From Nocardioides seonyuensis (GTDB lineage Bacteria > Actinomycetota > Actinomycetes > Propionibacteriales > Nocardioidaceae), in NCBI RefSeq assembly GCF_004683965.1, contig NZ_CP038436.1, forward strand, positions 3,782,001 through 3,846,000: a DNA stretch of 64,000 nucleotides. The letters run 5' to 3'. The translations under genes were made by a program, and so were the position numbers. Shown piece by piece: positions 55,182-63,671 of the stretch. The notes beneath the pieces are model-generated. The model had not been told where the DNA came from. It saw nothing but the letters and a program-made list of their open reading frames with translations, and did not search any database. The number at the start of each line of letters is the position of its first letter. The first letter of the stretch is position 1.

Positions 55182-56366
55182 GTGAAGACATCCGCCCCGC
55201 CACTCCAGGATGTGGTGGTCCTCGACCTGACGAGATGGCTCGCGGGCCCCTACTGCACGATGATGCTCGCCGATGCCGGTGCGACCGTGATCAAGGTCGA
55301 ACCGCCCGAGGGTGAGATCAACCGGCAGCTCTTCCCCGTGATCGAGGCGGGAGACGGCGAGACGGTCTCGGCCTACTTCCTGCGGTTGAACCGGCGCAAG
55401 CAGAGCGTGACCCTTGACCTGCGCCATCCTGACGACCGCGAGGACTTCCTGGACCTTGTGCGTGGCGCCGACGTGGTGGTGGAGAACTTCCGCCCCGGAG
55501 TGATGGACCGTCTGGACCTCGGGTACGACGTACTGTCCGCCGCGAACCCCCGCTTGGTCATGTGCTCAATCAGCGGCTTCGGCAACACACCTTCCGAGCT
55601 ACGCGACTGGCCGGCCTTCAACCTCGTGGCCGAGGCGATGGCGGGTCTGGTGCGGGTGAGTCCCGAGACCGGTGAGCCACAGGCGCTGGGGCCCGCCATC
55701 GGAGATCTCGGCCCGGCGCTCCATGCACTGTCCGGCATCCTCATGGCCCTGCTGCGACGTGGCGTGACCGGCGAGGGCAGTTACGTGGACGTTGCCATGC
55801 TCGACTCCTGTCTCTCGCTCAACGAGCTCGCGATAGCCAACGCGGAGATCGCCGACGAGGACTTCGAGTACGGCCGACGGATCAACCCCAACCTCGCGCC
55901 GTACGGGCTCTTCCCCGCCGCCGACGGTCACGTGTGCATCGCCGTTGCCTCCGAACCCCAGTGGCTGGGGTTCTGCCAGGCCCTGGGACTGAGCGAGCTC
56001 GCCCAGCGCGAGGACCTACGTGACGGCAGCGGGCGAGTCACCCACTTCACGGACCTGATCGAGCCACCCATGCTCACCTGGCTCGCTGAGCGCACCCGTG
56101 AGCAGGCGGCCAAGGAGCTGGCCGCCGCGAGCGTGCCGGCCTCGCCGGTGTGGACCTCGCGCGAGGCCCTTGCCACCGACCAGGCGCGAACCCGCGGGAT
56201 GGCGGAGCACGTGGTCTCGCCCGGCCGTGGCAACAGCTGGCCGATCCCGGCCACCCCGATCCGGTTCGAGCCGGGGTACGACGCCGGGCCCGCCCTCACC
56301 CCTCCGCTCGGCTCCGACAACCAGCGCTACCTGTCCCGCGACACCACTTCAACCACCACGAGGTGA
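55182..56366 (+). CDS. CaiB/BaiF family (family III) CoA-transferase
   Basis: A 394-residue family III CoA-transferase. 'VVVLDLTRWLAGPYCTMMLADAGATVIKVEPPEGE' is the N-terminal signature and 'LNRRKQSVTLDLRHPDDREDFLDLVRGADVVVENFRPGVMDRL' is typical. The probable catalytic Asp is Asp175 in 'GPAIGDLGPALHALSGIL', where the acyl-enzyme anhydride would form. It would move CoA from a donor such as succinyl-CoA to the imported carboxylate. GTG 55182 follows GGGAG at a suitable distance. It lies 3 bases before the MaoC-type gene, so both are co-transcribed with the Liv genes. Confidence 0.9.
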   Translation: MKTSAPPLQDVVVLDLTRWLAGPYCTMMLADAGATVIKVEPPEGEINRQLFPVIEAGDGETVSAYFLRLNRRKQSVTLDLRHPDDREDFLDLVRGADVVVENFRPGVMDRLDLGYDVLSAANPRLVMCSISGFGNTPSELRDWPAFNLVAEAMAGLVRVSPETGEPQALGPAIGDLGPALHALSGILMALLRRGVTGEGSYVDVAMLDSCLSLNELAIANAEIADEDFEYGRRINPNLAPYGLFPAADGHVCIAVASEPQWLGFCQALGLSELAQREDLRDGSGRVTHFTDLIEPPMLTWLAERTREQAAKELAAASVPASPVWTSREALATDQARTRGMAEHVVSPGRGNSWPIPATPIRFEPGYDAGPALTPPLGSDNQRYLSRDTTSTTTR

Positions 56367-56369
56367 ACC

Positions 56370-57227
56370 ATGCCGCTCAACACTGAGGTCGTCGGTCGCG
56401 AGTCCGCGCCCGTCCCCTTGTTCCTCGACCCGCGATGGACGATGAACTACGCCGCCGCGGTGGGAGACAACAACCCGCGGCTCTACGACACGCGAGGGGA
56501 CCTCCTCCCGGTCCACCCACTGATCCTGGCGTCTCCCGAGTGGGAGGCGACCAAGCTGCTGCACGACCACCTGGGTCTCACCCCAGAGGAAGCGGGGCGA
56601 GCGGTCGAGGTCTCCCACGACACCCGTGTCTACCGCCCGCTGTGGGCACAGGAGTCCCTCGACACGGTCGTGCGGGTCGTGGGGGTCAGTGAGCACAAGG
56701 CGGGGGCGTGGCTCACCCTCCAGGCCGACACCAGCACCGTGGCCGGCGAGCTCGTCGTCACCACGGTGACCGGGGTCGTCTACCGGGGCGTGGAGACGAA
56801 CGGAGCAGCGGGCGTACCGCGTCCGTCGGGCCCCGCCGCCCGCGTGGACGGAGAGCGTGCCTCCGCCACCCTCGACCTCCCCGTGTCTGCCTGCCACGTC
56901 TACTCGGAGTGCTCGCGCATCTACAACGCCCTCCACACCGACATCGCCGTCGCGGAGAAGGCAGGGCTGCCGGGACTCATCCTCCACGGAAGCGCCACGC
57001 TCGCCATGGGTCTCTCCGAGATCGCCAACGGCGTGCTCGACGGCGACATCACCCGGGTCTCGCGGATCTACGGCGAGTTCCGGGCGATGGTCGTCGTCCC
57101 GTCCACACCCACGATCGGGTACGCCGCTCCCAGCGCCGGCTCGACCTCCACAGCGTTCGAGATCACGACGCCCGAAGGTGGGCTCGCCCTCGCCAACGGG
57201 TTGGTCGAGCACGCCACCACCTCCTGA
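56370..57227 (+). CDS. Double-hotdog MaoC-like enoyl-CoA hydratase (HTD2/mesaconyl-CoA hydratase type)
   Basis: A 285-residue protein with two hotdog domains. The N-terminal FAS1-like part has 'WTMNYAAAVGDNNPRLYDTRGDLLPVHPLILASPEWEATKLL' (about 23-65). The C-terminal MaoC part has 'SECSRIYNALHTDIAVAEKAGLPGLILHGSATLAM' (about 179-213). The hydratase His (His189) is there, but the Asp expected five residues earlier is Ile184, while the N-terminal domain has the Asp (Asp33) of a GDxNP motif but no following His. Closest known functions are (R)-specific or mesaconyl/itaconyl-CoA hydratases. It acts after the CoA-transferase encoded 3 bases upstream. Confidence 0.82.
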   Translation: MPLNTEVVGRESAPVPLFLDPRWTMNYAAAVGDNNPRLYDTRGDLLPVHPLILASPEWEATKLLHDHLGLTPEEAGRAVEVSHDTRVYRPLWAQESLDTVVRVVGVSEHKAGAWLTLQADTSTVAGELVVTTVTGVVYRGVETNGAAGVPRPSGPAARVDGERASATLDLPVSACHVYSECSRIYNALHTDIAVAEKAGLPGLILHGSATLAMGLSEIANGVLDGDITRVSRIYGEFRAMVVVPSTPTIGYAAPSAGSTSTAFEITTPEGGLALANGLVEHATTS

Positions 57228-57280
57228 TTGCTCCTCTCCTCCTCCATCCTCAGCACGCTCACCAGAACCGAGGTCCACAC

Positions 57281-58468
57281 ATGTTCGACCGTCTCCCCTC
57301 CAAGCTCATCGGCGCTCCCGTGGCAGCCCTCGCCGCGATGGCACTCGCAGGTTGCGGCGCGTCCGGCGCGTCCGGCGCCGACGACGTCCTGAAGCTGGGC
57401 GTCCCCTACCCGCAGACAGGCGGCTACGCCGACTACGGCGCCAACTTCTCCGACGGTGTCCGCCTCGCCGTCAAGCAGGTCAACGACGACGGCGGGATCG
57501 ACGTCGACGGGAAGAAGGTGAAGGTCGAGGCCGTCTTCTGCGACACCCAGGTCGACACGGCCAAGGCTGCTTCGTGCGGACGCCGCCTCGCGTCGCAGGA
57601 CGGGACACCGGCCATGCTCATCTCGACCAGCGCCGAGACCTTCCCGGTCCTGGCCTTCAACGAGTCCGCGAGAAACCCGTTCCTCGTCATCAGCTCCTCG
57701 GCGTCGAACAAGCTGGTCACGGAGGGCAACGAGCTCGTGGCCCGCTACTGGTTCAACACCCACAGCTACATGCCGGAGTTCACCCAGCTCGTGAAGGAGG
57801 GCCTCGAGTCCGAGGGGCTCACCTCTCAGAAGGTGGCCATCATGCAGAGCGAGGACGAGTTCGGCCTCGCCTGGTACACCACGTTCAAGGAGGGTTGGGA
57901 GGCGCAGGGTGAGGAGGTCGTCGGTCACGCCACGTTCGCCCTCGGCGCCACCGACTTCTACCCCCAGCTCACCGCGCTGCTGAAGAGCAACCCGGACTTC
58001 GTGGCGGTGCCCGGGGTCTGCGCCCAGATCGCACCGATCGTCAACCAGGCCCGGGAGCTCGGCTACGAAGGCAAGTTCATCTTCCAGATCTCCTGCGGGC
58101 CCGACGAGCTGGCTCAGTCGGTCAAGCCCGCCGAGCTGAAGGGGTCCATCTTCGAGGGCAGCAACTGGGACCTCGGATCGGAGCCCGTCGCCGAGTTCCG
58201 TGAGGCCTTCAAGTCGGAATTCGACCGAGACGCCGTGGTCATCTCCGCAGATGGCTACGCGCAGGCCATGTGGGCGATCAGCGCGGCCGACGAGGCCGAG
58301 TCGACGAGCGACCCCGAAGCGCTCCGCGCGAGCATGGATGACGTCCTGGACCAGGAGTGGAACATCCTGGAGATCCGTGACCTAGAGGAGTCGGGTGAGA
58401 CGACCACGACGGTGCACCCGCGCTTCTACACGGACGCGACGTCGATCAACGACTTCCGCGGGGAGTGA
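57281..58468 (+). CDS. Branched-chain amino-acid-type (LivK) solute-binding lipoprotein
   Basis: A 395-residue Periplas_BP_6 protein. The lipoprotein signal MFDRLPSKLIGAPVAALAAMALAGC has a LAGC lipobox. The binding domain begins 'VLKLGVPYPQTGGYADYGANFSDGVRLAVKQVNDDGGI', with 'VAIMQSEDEFGLAWYTTFKEGWEAQGEEVVG' and 'IVNQARELGYEGKFIFQISCGPDEL' following. LivK-type proteins bind amino acids, amides, or aromatic and dicarboxylic acids. It is the first of five transporter genes and lies 53 bases after the MaoC gene. Confidence 0.9.
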   Translation: MFDRLPSKLIGAPVAALAAMALAGCGASGASGADDVLKLGVPYPQTGGYADYGANFSDGVRLAVKQVNDDGGIDVDGKKVKVEAVFCDTQVDTAKAASCGRRLASQDGTPAMLISTSAETFPVLAFNESARNPFLVISSSASNKLVTEGNELVARYWFNTHSYMPEFTQLVKEGLESEGLTSQKVAIMQSEDEFGLAWYTTFKEGWEAQGEEVVGHATFALGATDFYPQLTALLKSNPDFVAVPGVCAQIAPIVNQARELGYEGKFIFQISCGPDELAQSVKPAELKGSIFEGSNWDLGSEPVAEFREAFKSEFDRDAVVISADGYAQAMWAISAADEAESTSDPEALRASMDDVLDQEWNILEIRDLEESGETTTTVHPRFYTDATSINDFRGE

Positions 58469-58474
58469 ACCGCC

Positions 58475-59335
58475 GTGGAACAGATCGCTCAGATCGTCGC
58501 CAACGGGGTGATGGCGGGCTGCATCTACGGCCTCGTCGCGGTCTCCCTGGCGCTGGTCTTCGGAGTGCTTGACGTCCCGCAGTTCGCATTCGGGGCACAC
58601 GCCATGATCGGTGGGTACATCACTGCCGTGCTGGCCGGCGACAACTACTGGCTCGGTCTGGCGGTCGGCATGGTGGTGCTGGCCCTGCTCGGCGTGATGG
58701 TGCAGGCGCTCGTCTTCGATCCCCTGCGCAACGCGCCCCCGGCCATGCTGTTCATCGCGGCCTTCGGATTGCTCTCCGTACTCCAGGGACTCGCCCTCAT
58801 CTTCTTCGGCCCTCGGGTCATGACGGTGAAGGCTCCCTTCGAGGGGACCGTCTCCATCCTGGGCGCGCAGATCACCTACCACCGGATCCTCGTCGTCGCT
58901 GTCGCCATGCTGGCCGTGGTGTTCCTGAACATGTTCCTCCGCACGACCTCGCTGGGGCGCAGTATCCGGGCGTCAAGCCAGAGCCGAACCGGGGCGCTCG
59001 TCGTGGGTCTCTCGCCGCGACGCATCGGGATCATCACGATGGCGATCGGCAGCGTTCTCGCGGGTCTCGCGGGCGGACTGCTCGCCCCCATCTCGCAGGT
59101 CTATCCCACGATGGGCGACAGCATGATCCTCAAGGCCTTCGTGATCATCGTGCTCGCCGGCATGGGCAGCATCAACGGCGCGCTGTTCGGGGGACTCGTC
59201 GTCGGGCTGGCCGAGTCCTTCGGGTCCGCGTACATCTCCCTGGAGTACCGCGACGTCTACCCCCTGCTTCTGCTGGTGCTCGTCCTGGTGGTGCGCCCGC
59301 AGGGAATCTTCGGTCGAGCTGAGAGGGTCGCATGA
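58475..59335 (+). CDS. Branched-chain amino-acid-type ABC permease, LivH
   Basis: A 286-residue permease with about eight helices. 'IVANGVMAGCIYGLVAVSLALVFGVLDVPQFAFGAHAMIGGY' is the LivH N-terminal signature, and 'TSLGRSIRASSQSRTGALVVGLSPRRIGIITMAIGSVLAGLAGGLLAP' contains the ATPase-contact loop. It starts at GTG 6 bases after the LivK-type stop and overlaps the LivM start. Confidence 0.9.
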   Translation: MEQIAQIVANGVMAGCIYGLVAVSLALVFGVLDVPQFAFGAHAMIGGYITAVLAGDNYWLGLAVGMVVLALLGVMVQALVFDPLRNAPPAMLFIAAFGLLSVLQGLALIFFGPRVMTVKAPFEGTVSILGAQITYHRILVVAVAMLAVVFLNMFLRTTSLGRSIRASSQSRTGALVVGLSPRRIGIITMAIGSVLAGLAGGLLAPISQVYPTMGDSMILKAFVIIVLAGMGSINGALFGGLVVGLAESFGSAYISLEYRDVYPLLLLVLVLVVRPQGIFGRAERVA

Positions 59336-60357
59336 TGTCGTCGCATCCCAAGGCGTTGATGGCGCTGGCAGCCACTGCAGCGGCGGCGCTGCTCCCCGTG
59401 GTACTGGGGTCCCCCTACTACATCCAGATCATGACCCAGCTCCTGATCTTCACGGTCCTGTTCATCGGGCTCGACGTGGCTGTCGGTCACGCCGGACTCG
59501 TGTCCATGGCGCACGGCGCCCTCTTCGGTGTCGGTGCGTACACGACCGGGGTCCTCACCGTGACCCACGGCTGGACCTTCTGGGCGACGGTGCCCATGGC
59601 GATCGCGCTGGCCGCGGTGGTCGGCCTGATGGTGGGGCTCCTCACGCTACGGCTGGGCGGCCACTACTTCGTCATCGCCACGCTCGGCCTGGGCCTCGTC
59701 GGCACGATCGTCATCAAGAACTGGAAGTCGGTCACCAACGGCGATCTGGGCATCAGCCCGATCCCGCTGCCTGAGAGCCCTGGCGGCACCTGGTTCACCT
59801 CGATGGAGGGGTTCTACTACCTCGTCCTGGCCGTGACGGTCCTGGTCTCGGTCTTCGTGGCGTGGATGATGCGCAGCGGGACCGGGCAACGCCTGAGGGC
59901 GATCCGCGACAACCAGGCGCTCGCCGCCGCCATCGGCGTCGACGTCGTGCGGGCCAGACTGGTCGCCTTCGTCGTCAGCGCGGGCATCGCGGGCCTCGCC
60001 GGGAGCTTCCAGGCCTCGTCGCTGTCCTACATCAACCCAGAGGTCGGCGGGCAGGTCATCGCTTTCACGGCCCTGATGGCGATCATCGTCGGTGGTCGGG
60101 CATCGGTGGCCGGTCCCTTCATCGGAGCGGCGATCTTCGTCATCCTCCCGGAGGTGCTGCGTGCCGCTGACGAGTACCGCATGGTGATCATGGGCGTCGC
60201 ACTGATCATCGTGGTGATCTTCGCCCCCGACGGCATCGCCGGCCGGCTCAACGCGCTGGGCGCCTACGTCAAGCGCAAGCGTCTGGACGAACCGAGTACG
60301 CCCGACACCGCCCCCAGTGCGCGGGTCACGGAGACCAGAGAGGTGGCACGCACATGA
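59332..60357 (+). CDS. Branched-chain amino-acid-type ABC permease, LivM
   Basis: A 341-residue permease with about nine helices. 'LLIFTVLFIGLDVAVGHAGLVSMAHGALFGVGAYTTGVL' is the LivM signature and 'SGTGQRLRAIRDNQALAAAIGVDVVRARLVAFVVSAGIAGLAGSFQA' the ATPase-contact loop. The C-terminal 40 residues are polar and basic (VKRKRLDEPSTPD). ATG 59332 overlaps the LivH stop, and its own stop overlaps livG. Confidence 0.9.
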   Translation: MMSSHPKALMALAATAAAALLPVVLGSPYYIQIMTQLLIFTVLFIGLDVAVGHAGLVSMAHGALFGVGAYTTGVLTVTHGWTFWATVPMAIALAAVVGLMVGLLTLRLGGHYFVIATLGLGLVGTIVIKNWKSVTNGDLGISPIPLPESPGGTWFTSMEGFYYLVLAVTVLVSVFVAWMMRSGTGQRLRAIRDNQALAAAIGVDVVRARLVAFVVSAGIAGLAGSFQASSLSYINPEVGGQVIAFTALMAIIVGGRASVAGPFIGAAIFVILPEVLRAADEYRMVIMGVALIIVVIFAPDGIAGRLNALGAYVKRKRLDEPSTPDTAPSARVTETREVART

Positions 60358-61142
60358 GCACGGTGCTCGAGACCAGTCTTCTGCGTCGGGAATTCGGCGG
60401 TCTGACGGCCGTGAACGACGTCACGATGTCGGTGGAGGAGGGCGAGATCTACGGGATCGTCGGCCCCAACGGCGCCGGGAAGACCACGCTCTTCAACTTG
60501 ATCGCAGGGACGGTCCGCCCCACCAGCGGTCAGCTCACTCTGTTCGGCGAGAGGGCCGATCGACTCCCGTCGTACCGCCGAAGCTGGCTGGGCCTCGGCC
60601 GAACCTTCCAGGCAGCCCAGCTGTTCAGCACCCACACGGTCGCGCAGAGCCTGCGCACCGCCCGTGGGTCCGCACGCCGGGGCATCCGCGGCTGGCTCTC
60701 CTCCCACGACACCGACGAGGACCGCCGCGCCCTGGACGACCTGCTGGAGCTCACCGGCCTGACCAAGGCGGCCGACTCGCTGCCCTCGGAGCTGACGAAC
60801 GTCCAGCAGCAGCAGCTCGCCATCGGCATGACGGTCGCCACCGGTGCACGCCTCCTGCTCCTGGACGAACCTTCCGGGGGCCTGATCGAGTCCGAGGTCG
60901 GGCAGCTGCTCGACTTCATCAGGGGCTTGCGCGACCGAGGCCTCACGATCGTCGTCATCGACCACAAGATGCGGCTGATGATGCACCTTTGCGACCGGAT
61001 CATGGTGATGACGGCGGGCGAGGAGCTCGCCGTCGGCACCCCGCACGAGATCGCGAGCAACACCGCGGTCCAAGACGCCTACCTGGGCCGCAAGGCGGCC
61101 GCACTCGTCACTTCGCTAGAGGAGGTCGGTCATGTCAAGTGA
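60354..61142 (+). CDS. Branched-chain amino-acid-type ABC ATPase, LivG, with variant signature loop
   Basis: A 262-residue ATPase. Walker A is 'GIVGPNGAGKTTLFNLI' (34-50), the Q-loop region 'LGRTFQAAQLF', Walker B 'RLLLLDEPSGGLIESE' and H-loop 'IVVIDHKM'. The ABC signature, normally LSGGQ or LSYGQ, reads LTNVQ at 147-151, losing both glycines, while its partner LivF has the canonical LSGGE. The start overlaps livM and its end overlaps livF by 11 bases. Confidence 0.88.
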   Translation: MSTVLETSLLRREFGGLTAVNDVTMSVEEGEIYGIVGPNGAGKTTLFNLIAGTVRPTSGQLTLFGERADRLPSYRRSWLGLGRTFQAAQLFSTHTVAQSLRTARGSARRGIRGWLSSHDTDEDRRALDDLLELTGLTKAADSLPSELTNVQQQQLAIGMTVATGARLLLLDEPSGGLIESEVGQLLDFIRGLRDRGLTIVVIDHKMRLMMHLCDRIMVMTAGEELAVGTPHEIASNTAVQDAYLGRKAAALVTSLEEVGHVK

Positions 61143-61866
61143 GCTGGTCGTCGAAGGACTCACCGTCACCTACGGGTCCCGTCTGGCGGTGGACGACGTG
61201 TCGTTCCGCGTGGGTGCCCGCGAGTGCGTGGCCCTGATCGGACCCAACGGGGCAGGGAAGTCCTCGACCCTCAAGGCACTCGTGGGCATCGAGAAGCCTC
61301 GTCGCGGAAGCATCCGCTACGGCGAGATCGAACTGGTCGGCAAGTCCCCCCGGCAGGTCGCGGGCATCGGCCTGACCCTGTGCCCGGAGGGTCGCCACCT
61401 CTTCCCCGCGATGTCAGTACACGACAACCTGCTCATGGGGGCTACCGGCACCGGCCTCAGCCGCCACGATGTCGGACGTCAGGTCATCGAGATGGAGGAC
61501 CGCTTCCCCATCCTCGGTCAACGTCGCAAACAGCTGGCGGGCACCCTCAGCGGCGGTGAGCAGCAGATGGTTGCGATCGCCCGGGCACTGATGGCCCAGC
61601 CCAAGCTCCTCATCCTCGACGAGCCGTCGCTCGGCCTGGCTCCGCTCCTCGTCGAGCAGGTCCTCGACATCGCGCGCTCGGTGGTCGAGAGTGGCTGCTC
61701 CGTGCTCATCTCGGAGCAGAACGTCGAGGCGACCCTGGAGATGTGCGACCGCGCCTACGTCTTCGAGGCCGGCACCATCACGACGTCCGGCACAGCATCC
61801 GATCTGTCCAACGACCGCCAGCTCTTGGCCGCGTTCCTCGGGCTGGACCTGGAGGTCACCGCATGA
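61132..61866 (+). CDS. Branched-chain amino-acid-type ABC ATPase, LivF
   Basis: A 244-residue ATPase. Walker A 'ALIGPNGAGKSSTLKALVG', Q-loop 'TLCPEGRHLFPAMSVHDNLLMGA', signature 'GTLSGGEQQMVAIARALMAQ', Walker B 'LLILDEPSLGLAPLLVEQ' and H-loop 'VLISEQN' are all in LivF form (the switch residue is Glu-Gln, usual for LivF). It overlaps livG by 11 bases and ends the cluster. Confidence 0.92.
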   Translation: MSSELVVEGLTVTYGSRLAVDDVSFRVGARECVALIGPNGAGKSSTLKALVGIEKPRRGSIRYGEIELVGKSPRQVAGIGLTLCPEGRHLFPAMSVHDNLLMGATGTGLSRHDVGRQVIEMEDRFPILGQRRKQLAGTLSGGEQQMVAIARALMAQPKLLILDEPSLGLAPLLVEQVLDIARSVVESGCSVLISEQNVEATLEMCDRAYVFEAGTITTSGTASDLSNDRQLLAAFLGLDLEVTA

Positions 61867-62158
61867 CCTCGCACCGCGACCTCGAGAAGAACTCGTCAAG
61901 GTAGTGATGGGGCACAGGGCACACCGTCGACGGACTCGGGGCGCCGTGACGATCGGCGCCGACGACGACATCTCCGAGTCGCTCGCGGCGATCTCGGCCG
62001 CACCTCCGTCGGACTGATCGCCTGGCAGTGCCTTGCGGAGTGAGGACCTTCGTCCTCCTCGTTGATGGCCTTCGCCTCAGGAGTTCACCCGTGGGCCTCC
62101 CTACGCTCGTGGACGAAGCGGGAGCCACACATACGGCTCCCCCAACGGAAGGCACATC
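61867..62158. other. 292-base gap after the Liv cluster
   Basis: No convincing gene is present. GAGGAC (62042-62047) pairs with GTCCTC (62052-62057) and GGGAGCC (62120-62126) with GGCTCCC (62135-62141); either may end the Liv transcript. A 36-codon frame from ATG 61907 ending 'DDISESLAAISAAPPSD' has ordinary high-GC codons but no recognisable relatives, and could be a small gene or a remnant. Confidence 0.5.
62120..62141 (+). terminator. 7-bp hairpin before the 195-residue membrane protein gene
   Basis: GGGAGCC (62120-62126) and GGCTCCC (62135-62141) flank an 8-base loop, 17 bases before the ATG at 62159. It may terminate the Liv transcript or shield the next ribosome-binding site. Confidence 0.35.
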
Positions 62159-62746
62159 ATGCGCGCGTTCGTCGACAAGCTCGTCTCCTGGACCGGTCTG
62201 GCTCTTGCTGTGGTCCTGCTGATCGCAGGAGGGCTGCTGACCTGGGCCTCTGTGTTCATCGGGGGCGAGGTCGACAAGCAGCTGTCGGACCAGCAGATCG
62301 TGATGCCCGTCCAGGAGGCCATCGCAGGCGACGAGGCACTCTCCGACGCCGACAGGGACGCGCTGGAGGAGTTCGCCGGCAGCAAGATGGACACCGGCGC
62401 GGAGGCGAAGGCCTACGCCGACCACTACATCCTGGCCCACACCAACGCGTCGACCGGCGGCGAGACCTACGCCACGCTGGGTGACAAGCAGCGCGAGGTG
62501 TGCCCCGAGCGCGGGTCCACCGAGGAGCCCAGCGAGGAGTGCAACACGGTGAACGCGCAGCGCGCCACCGCTCAGACTGGCAGCACCCTGCGCGGCCTGC
62601 TCCTCTACGGCTACGCCTTCGCCACGATGGGCACCATCGCCGGCATCGCCGCGGTCGTCGCCTTCATCGGCGCTGCGATCCTGGCGCTCCTCGCCCTCCT
62701 CGGCCTGCGCCACTCGAAGCGGGCCGACGTCGGGGTGACCGCCTGA
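62159..62746 (+). CDS. Two-helix membrane protein with extracytoplasmic domain
   Basis: A 195-residue protein. A first helix at about 9-34 (SWTGLALAVVLLIAGGLLTWASVFIG) is followed by an acidic outside domain of about 115 residues. That domain has a Cys pair ('EVCPERGSTEEPSEECNTVNAQRA') which could form a disulfide, then a second helix at about 158-185 (FATMGTIAGIAAVVAFIGAAILALLALLG) and a short basic tail. GGAAGG precedes the ATG. I do not recognise the family; similar hypothetical proteins are common in this order. A strong terminator follows. Confidence 0.75.
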   Translation: MRAFVDKLVSWTGLALAVVLLIAGGLLTWASVFIGGEVDKQLSDQQIVMPVQEAIAGDEALSDADRDALEEFAGSKMDTGAEAKAYADHYILAHTNASTGGETYATLGDKQREVCPERGSTEEPSEECNTVNAQRATAQTGSTLRGLLLYGYAFATMGTIAGIAAVVAFIGAAILALLALLGLRHSKRADVGVTA

Positions 62747-62766
62747 CACGGTCGCACACCGGATCC

Positions 62767-62798
62767 GGGAGGCAGGTTCCTTGGGGGACCTGCCTCCC
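62767..62798 (+). terminator. Strong hairpin after the 195-residue membrane protein gene
   Basis: GGGAGGCAGGT (62767-62777) pairs perfectly with ACCTGCCTCCC (62788-62798) around a 10-base loop that can add further pairs. It lies 20 bases after the stop; no long T-run follows. Confidence 0.65.
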
Positions 62799-62825
62799 TA
62801 GGCTTGTGCCCAGGAGGAACCGACC

Positions 62826-63326
62826 TTGGGCCACCAGAGCCACCACCTCATCGCCCGCGTCGTCTCGGGCGGACAGACCGGAGCAGACCGGGCAGCCCTG
62901 GACGCGGCCATCGCCGCTGGCGTGCCGTACGGCGGCTGGTGCCCCGCCGGAGGCTGGGCGGAGGACCTTCCCGATCCGCCGGGGCTGCTCGCCCTGTATC
63001 CAGGACTGGCCGAGACGGACACCCGTGACCCGGACGTCCGCACGAGACTCAACGTGCGTGACAGCGATGCCACCCTCGTGGTGCAGGGCCAGGACACCCC
63101 GTCGCCGGGGAGCGACCTGACTCGTCGTACCGCGGCGAAGCTGGAGAGACCCGTGCTCATGACCGACGGGAACGACCTCGACGAGGTCATCGGCTGGCTC
63201 GACGGAATGGGCCCCGGTCTGACGTTGAACGTCGCGGGCCCGCGTGAGAGCGAGCAACCCGGCGCCTACGAGCTCACGCGCAAGCTCCTCGCCGGCGTGC
63301 TCAGGCCGGGCGCGGCGAGTACATGA
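62826..63326 (+). CDS. Putative molybdenum-cofactor carrier / SLOG-like protein
   Basis: A 166-residue protein. '[40 protein letters not shown]' is the Rossmann-like nucleotide-binding signature of the putative molybdenum carrier family (PF12694), and '[38 protein letters not shown]' is the typical continuation (LNVRDSD here). Members bind nucleotide-like ligands; carriage of Moco was inferred from one structure. TTG 62826 is chosen because GGAGG precedes it by 8 bases. The 3' end overlaps the convergent YnfA-like gene by 26 bases. Confidence 0.83.
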   Translation: MGHQSHHLIARVVSGGQTGADRAALDAAIAAGVPYGGWCPAGGWAEDLPDPPGLLALYPGLAETDTRDPDVRTRLNVRDSDATLVVQGQDTPSPGSDLTRRTAAKLERPVLMTDGNDLDEVIGWLDGMGPGLTLNVAGPRESEQPGAYELTRKLLAGVLRPGAAST

Positions 63327-63636
63327 TCACGGCCACGCCGACCAAGCAGATCAGTGCTCCTGCGACGTCGTAGCGATCGGGCCGGAAGCCGTCGAAGGCC
63401 ATGCCCCAGGCGAGGGACCCGACGACGAACACACCACCGTAGGCAGCGAGGATGCGGCCGAAGTGGGCATCCGGTTGCAGGGTCGCCACGAAGCCGTAGA
63501 CGCCCAGGGCGATGACGCCCGCACCGATCCAGATCCAGCCGCGGTGCTCGCGCACGCCCTGCCAGACCAGCCAGGCGCCGCCGATCTCGGCGACGGCGGC
63601 CGCCACGAACAGGGTGATCGACTTCAGCGGGTCCAC
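63301..63636 (-). CDS. YnfA-family small membrane protein
   Basis: A 111-residue protein with four helices: about 6-24 ([20 protein letters not shown]), 32-50 ([19 protein letters not shown]), 63-80 ([17 protein letters not shown]) and 91-107 ([16 protein letters not shown]). '[60 protein letters not shown]' is a full match to the UPF0060/YnfA family, SMR-superfamily proteins of unknown or efflux function. GTG 63636 gives the usual N-terminus. It overlaps the convergent upstream gene at the 3' end. Confidence 0.9.
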   Translation of the reverse strand: MDPLKSITLFVAAAVAEIGGAWLVWQGVREHRGWIWIGAGVIALGVYGFVATLQPDAHFGRILAAYGGVFVVGSLAWGMAFDGFRPDRYDVAGALICLVGVAVIMYSPRPA

Positions 63637-63671
63637 GGCGGCATCGTGCCAGAGCGAGCGCCGGCCAAGGG

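Noticed and set aside
61907..62017. A 36-codon frame after livF as a definite gene
   Set aside because: Weak ribosome-binding site and no recognisable relatives; kept only as a possibility in the gap entry.
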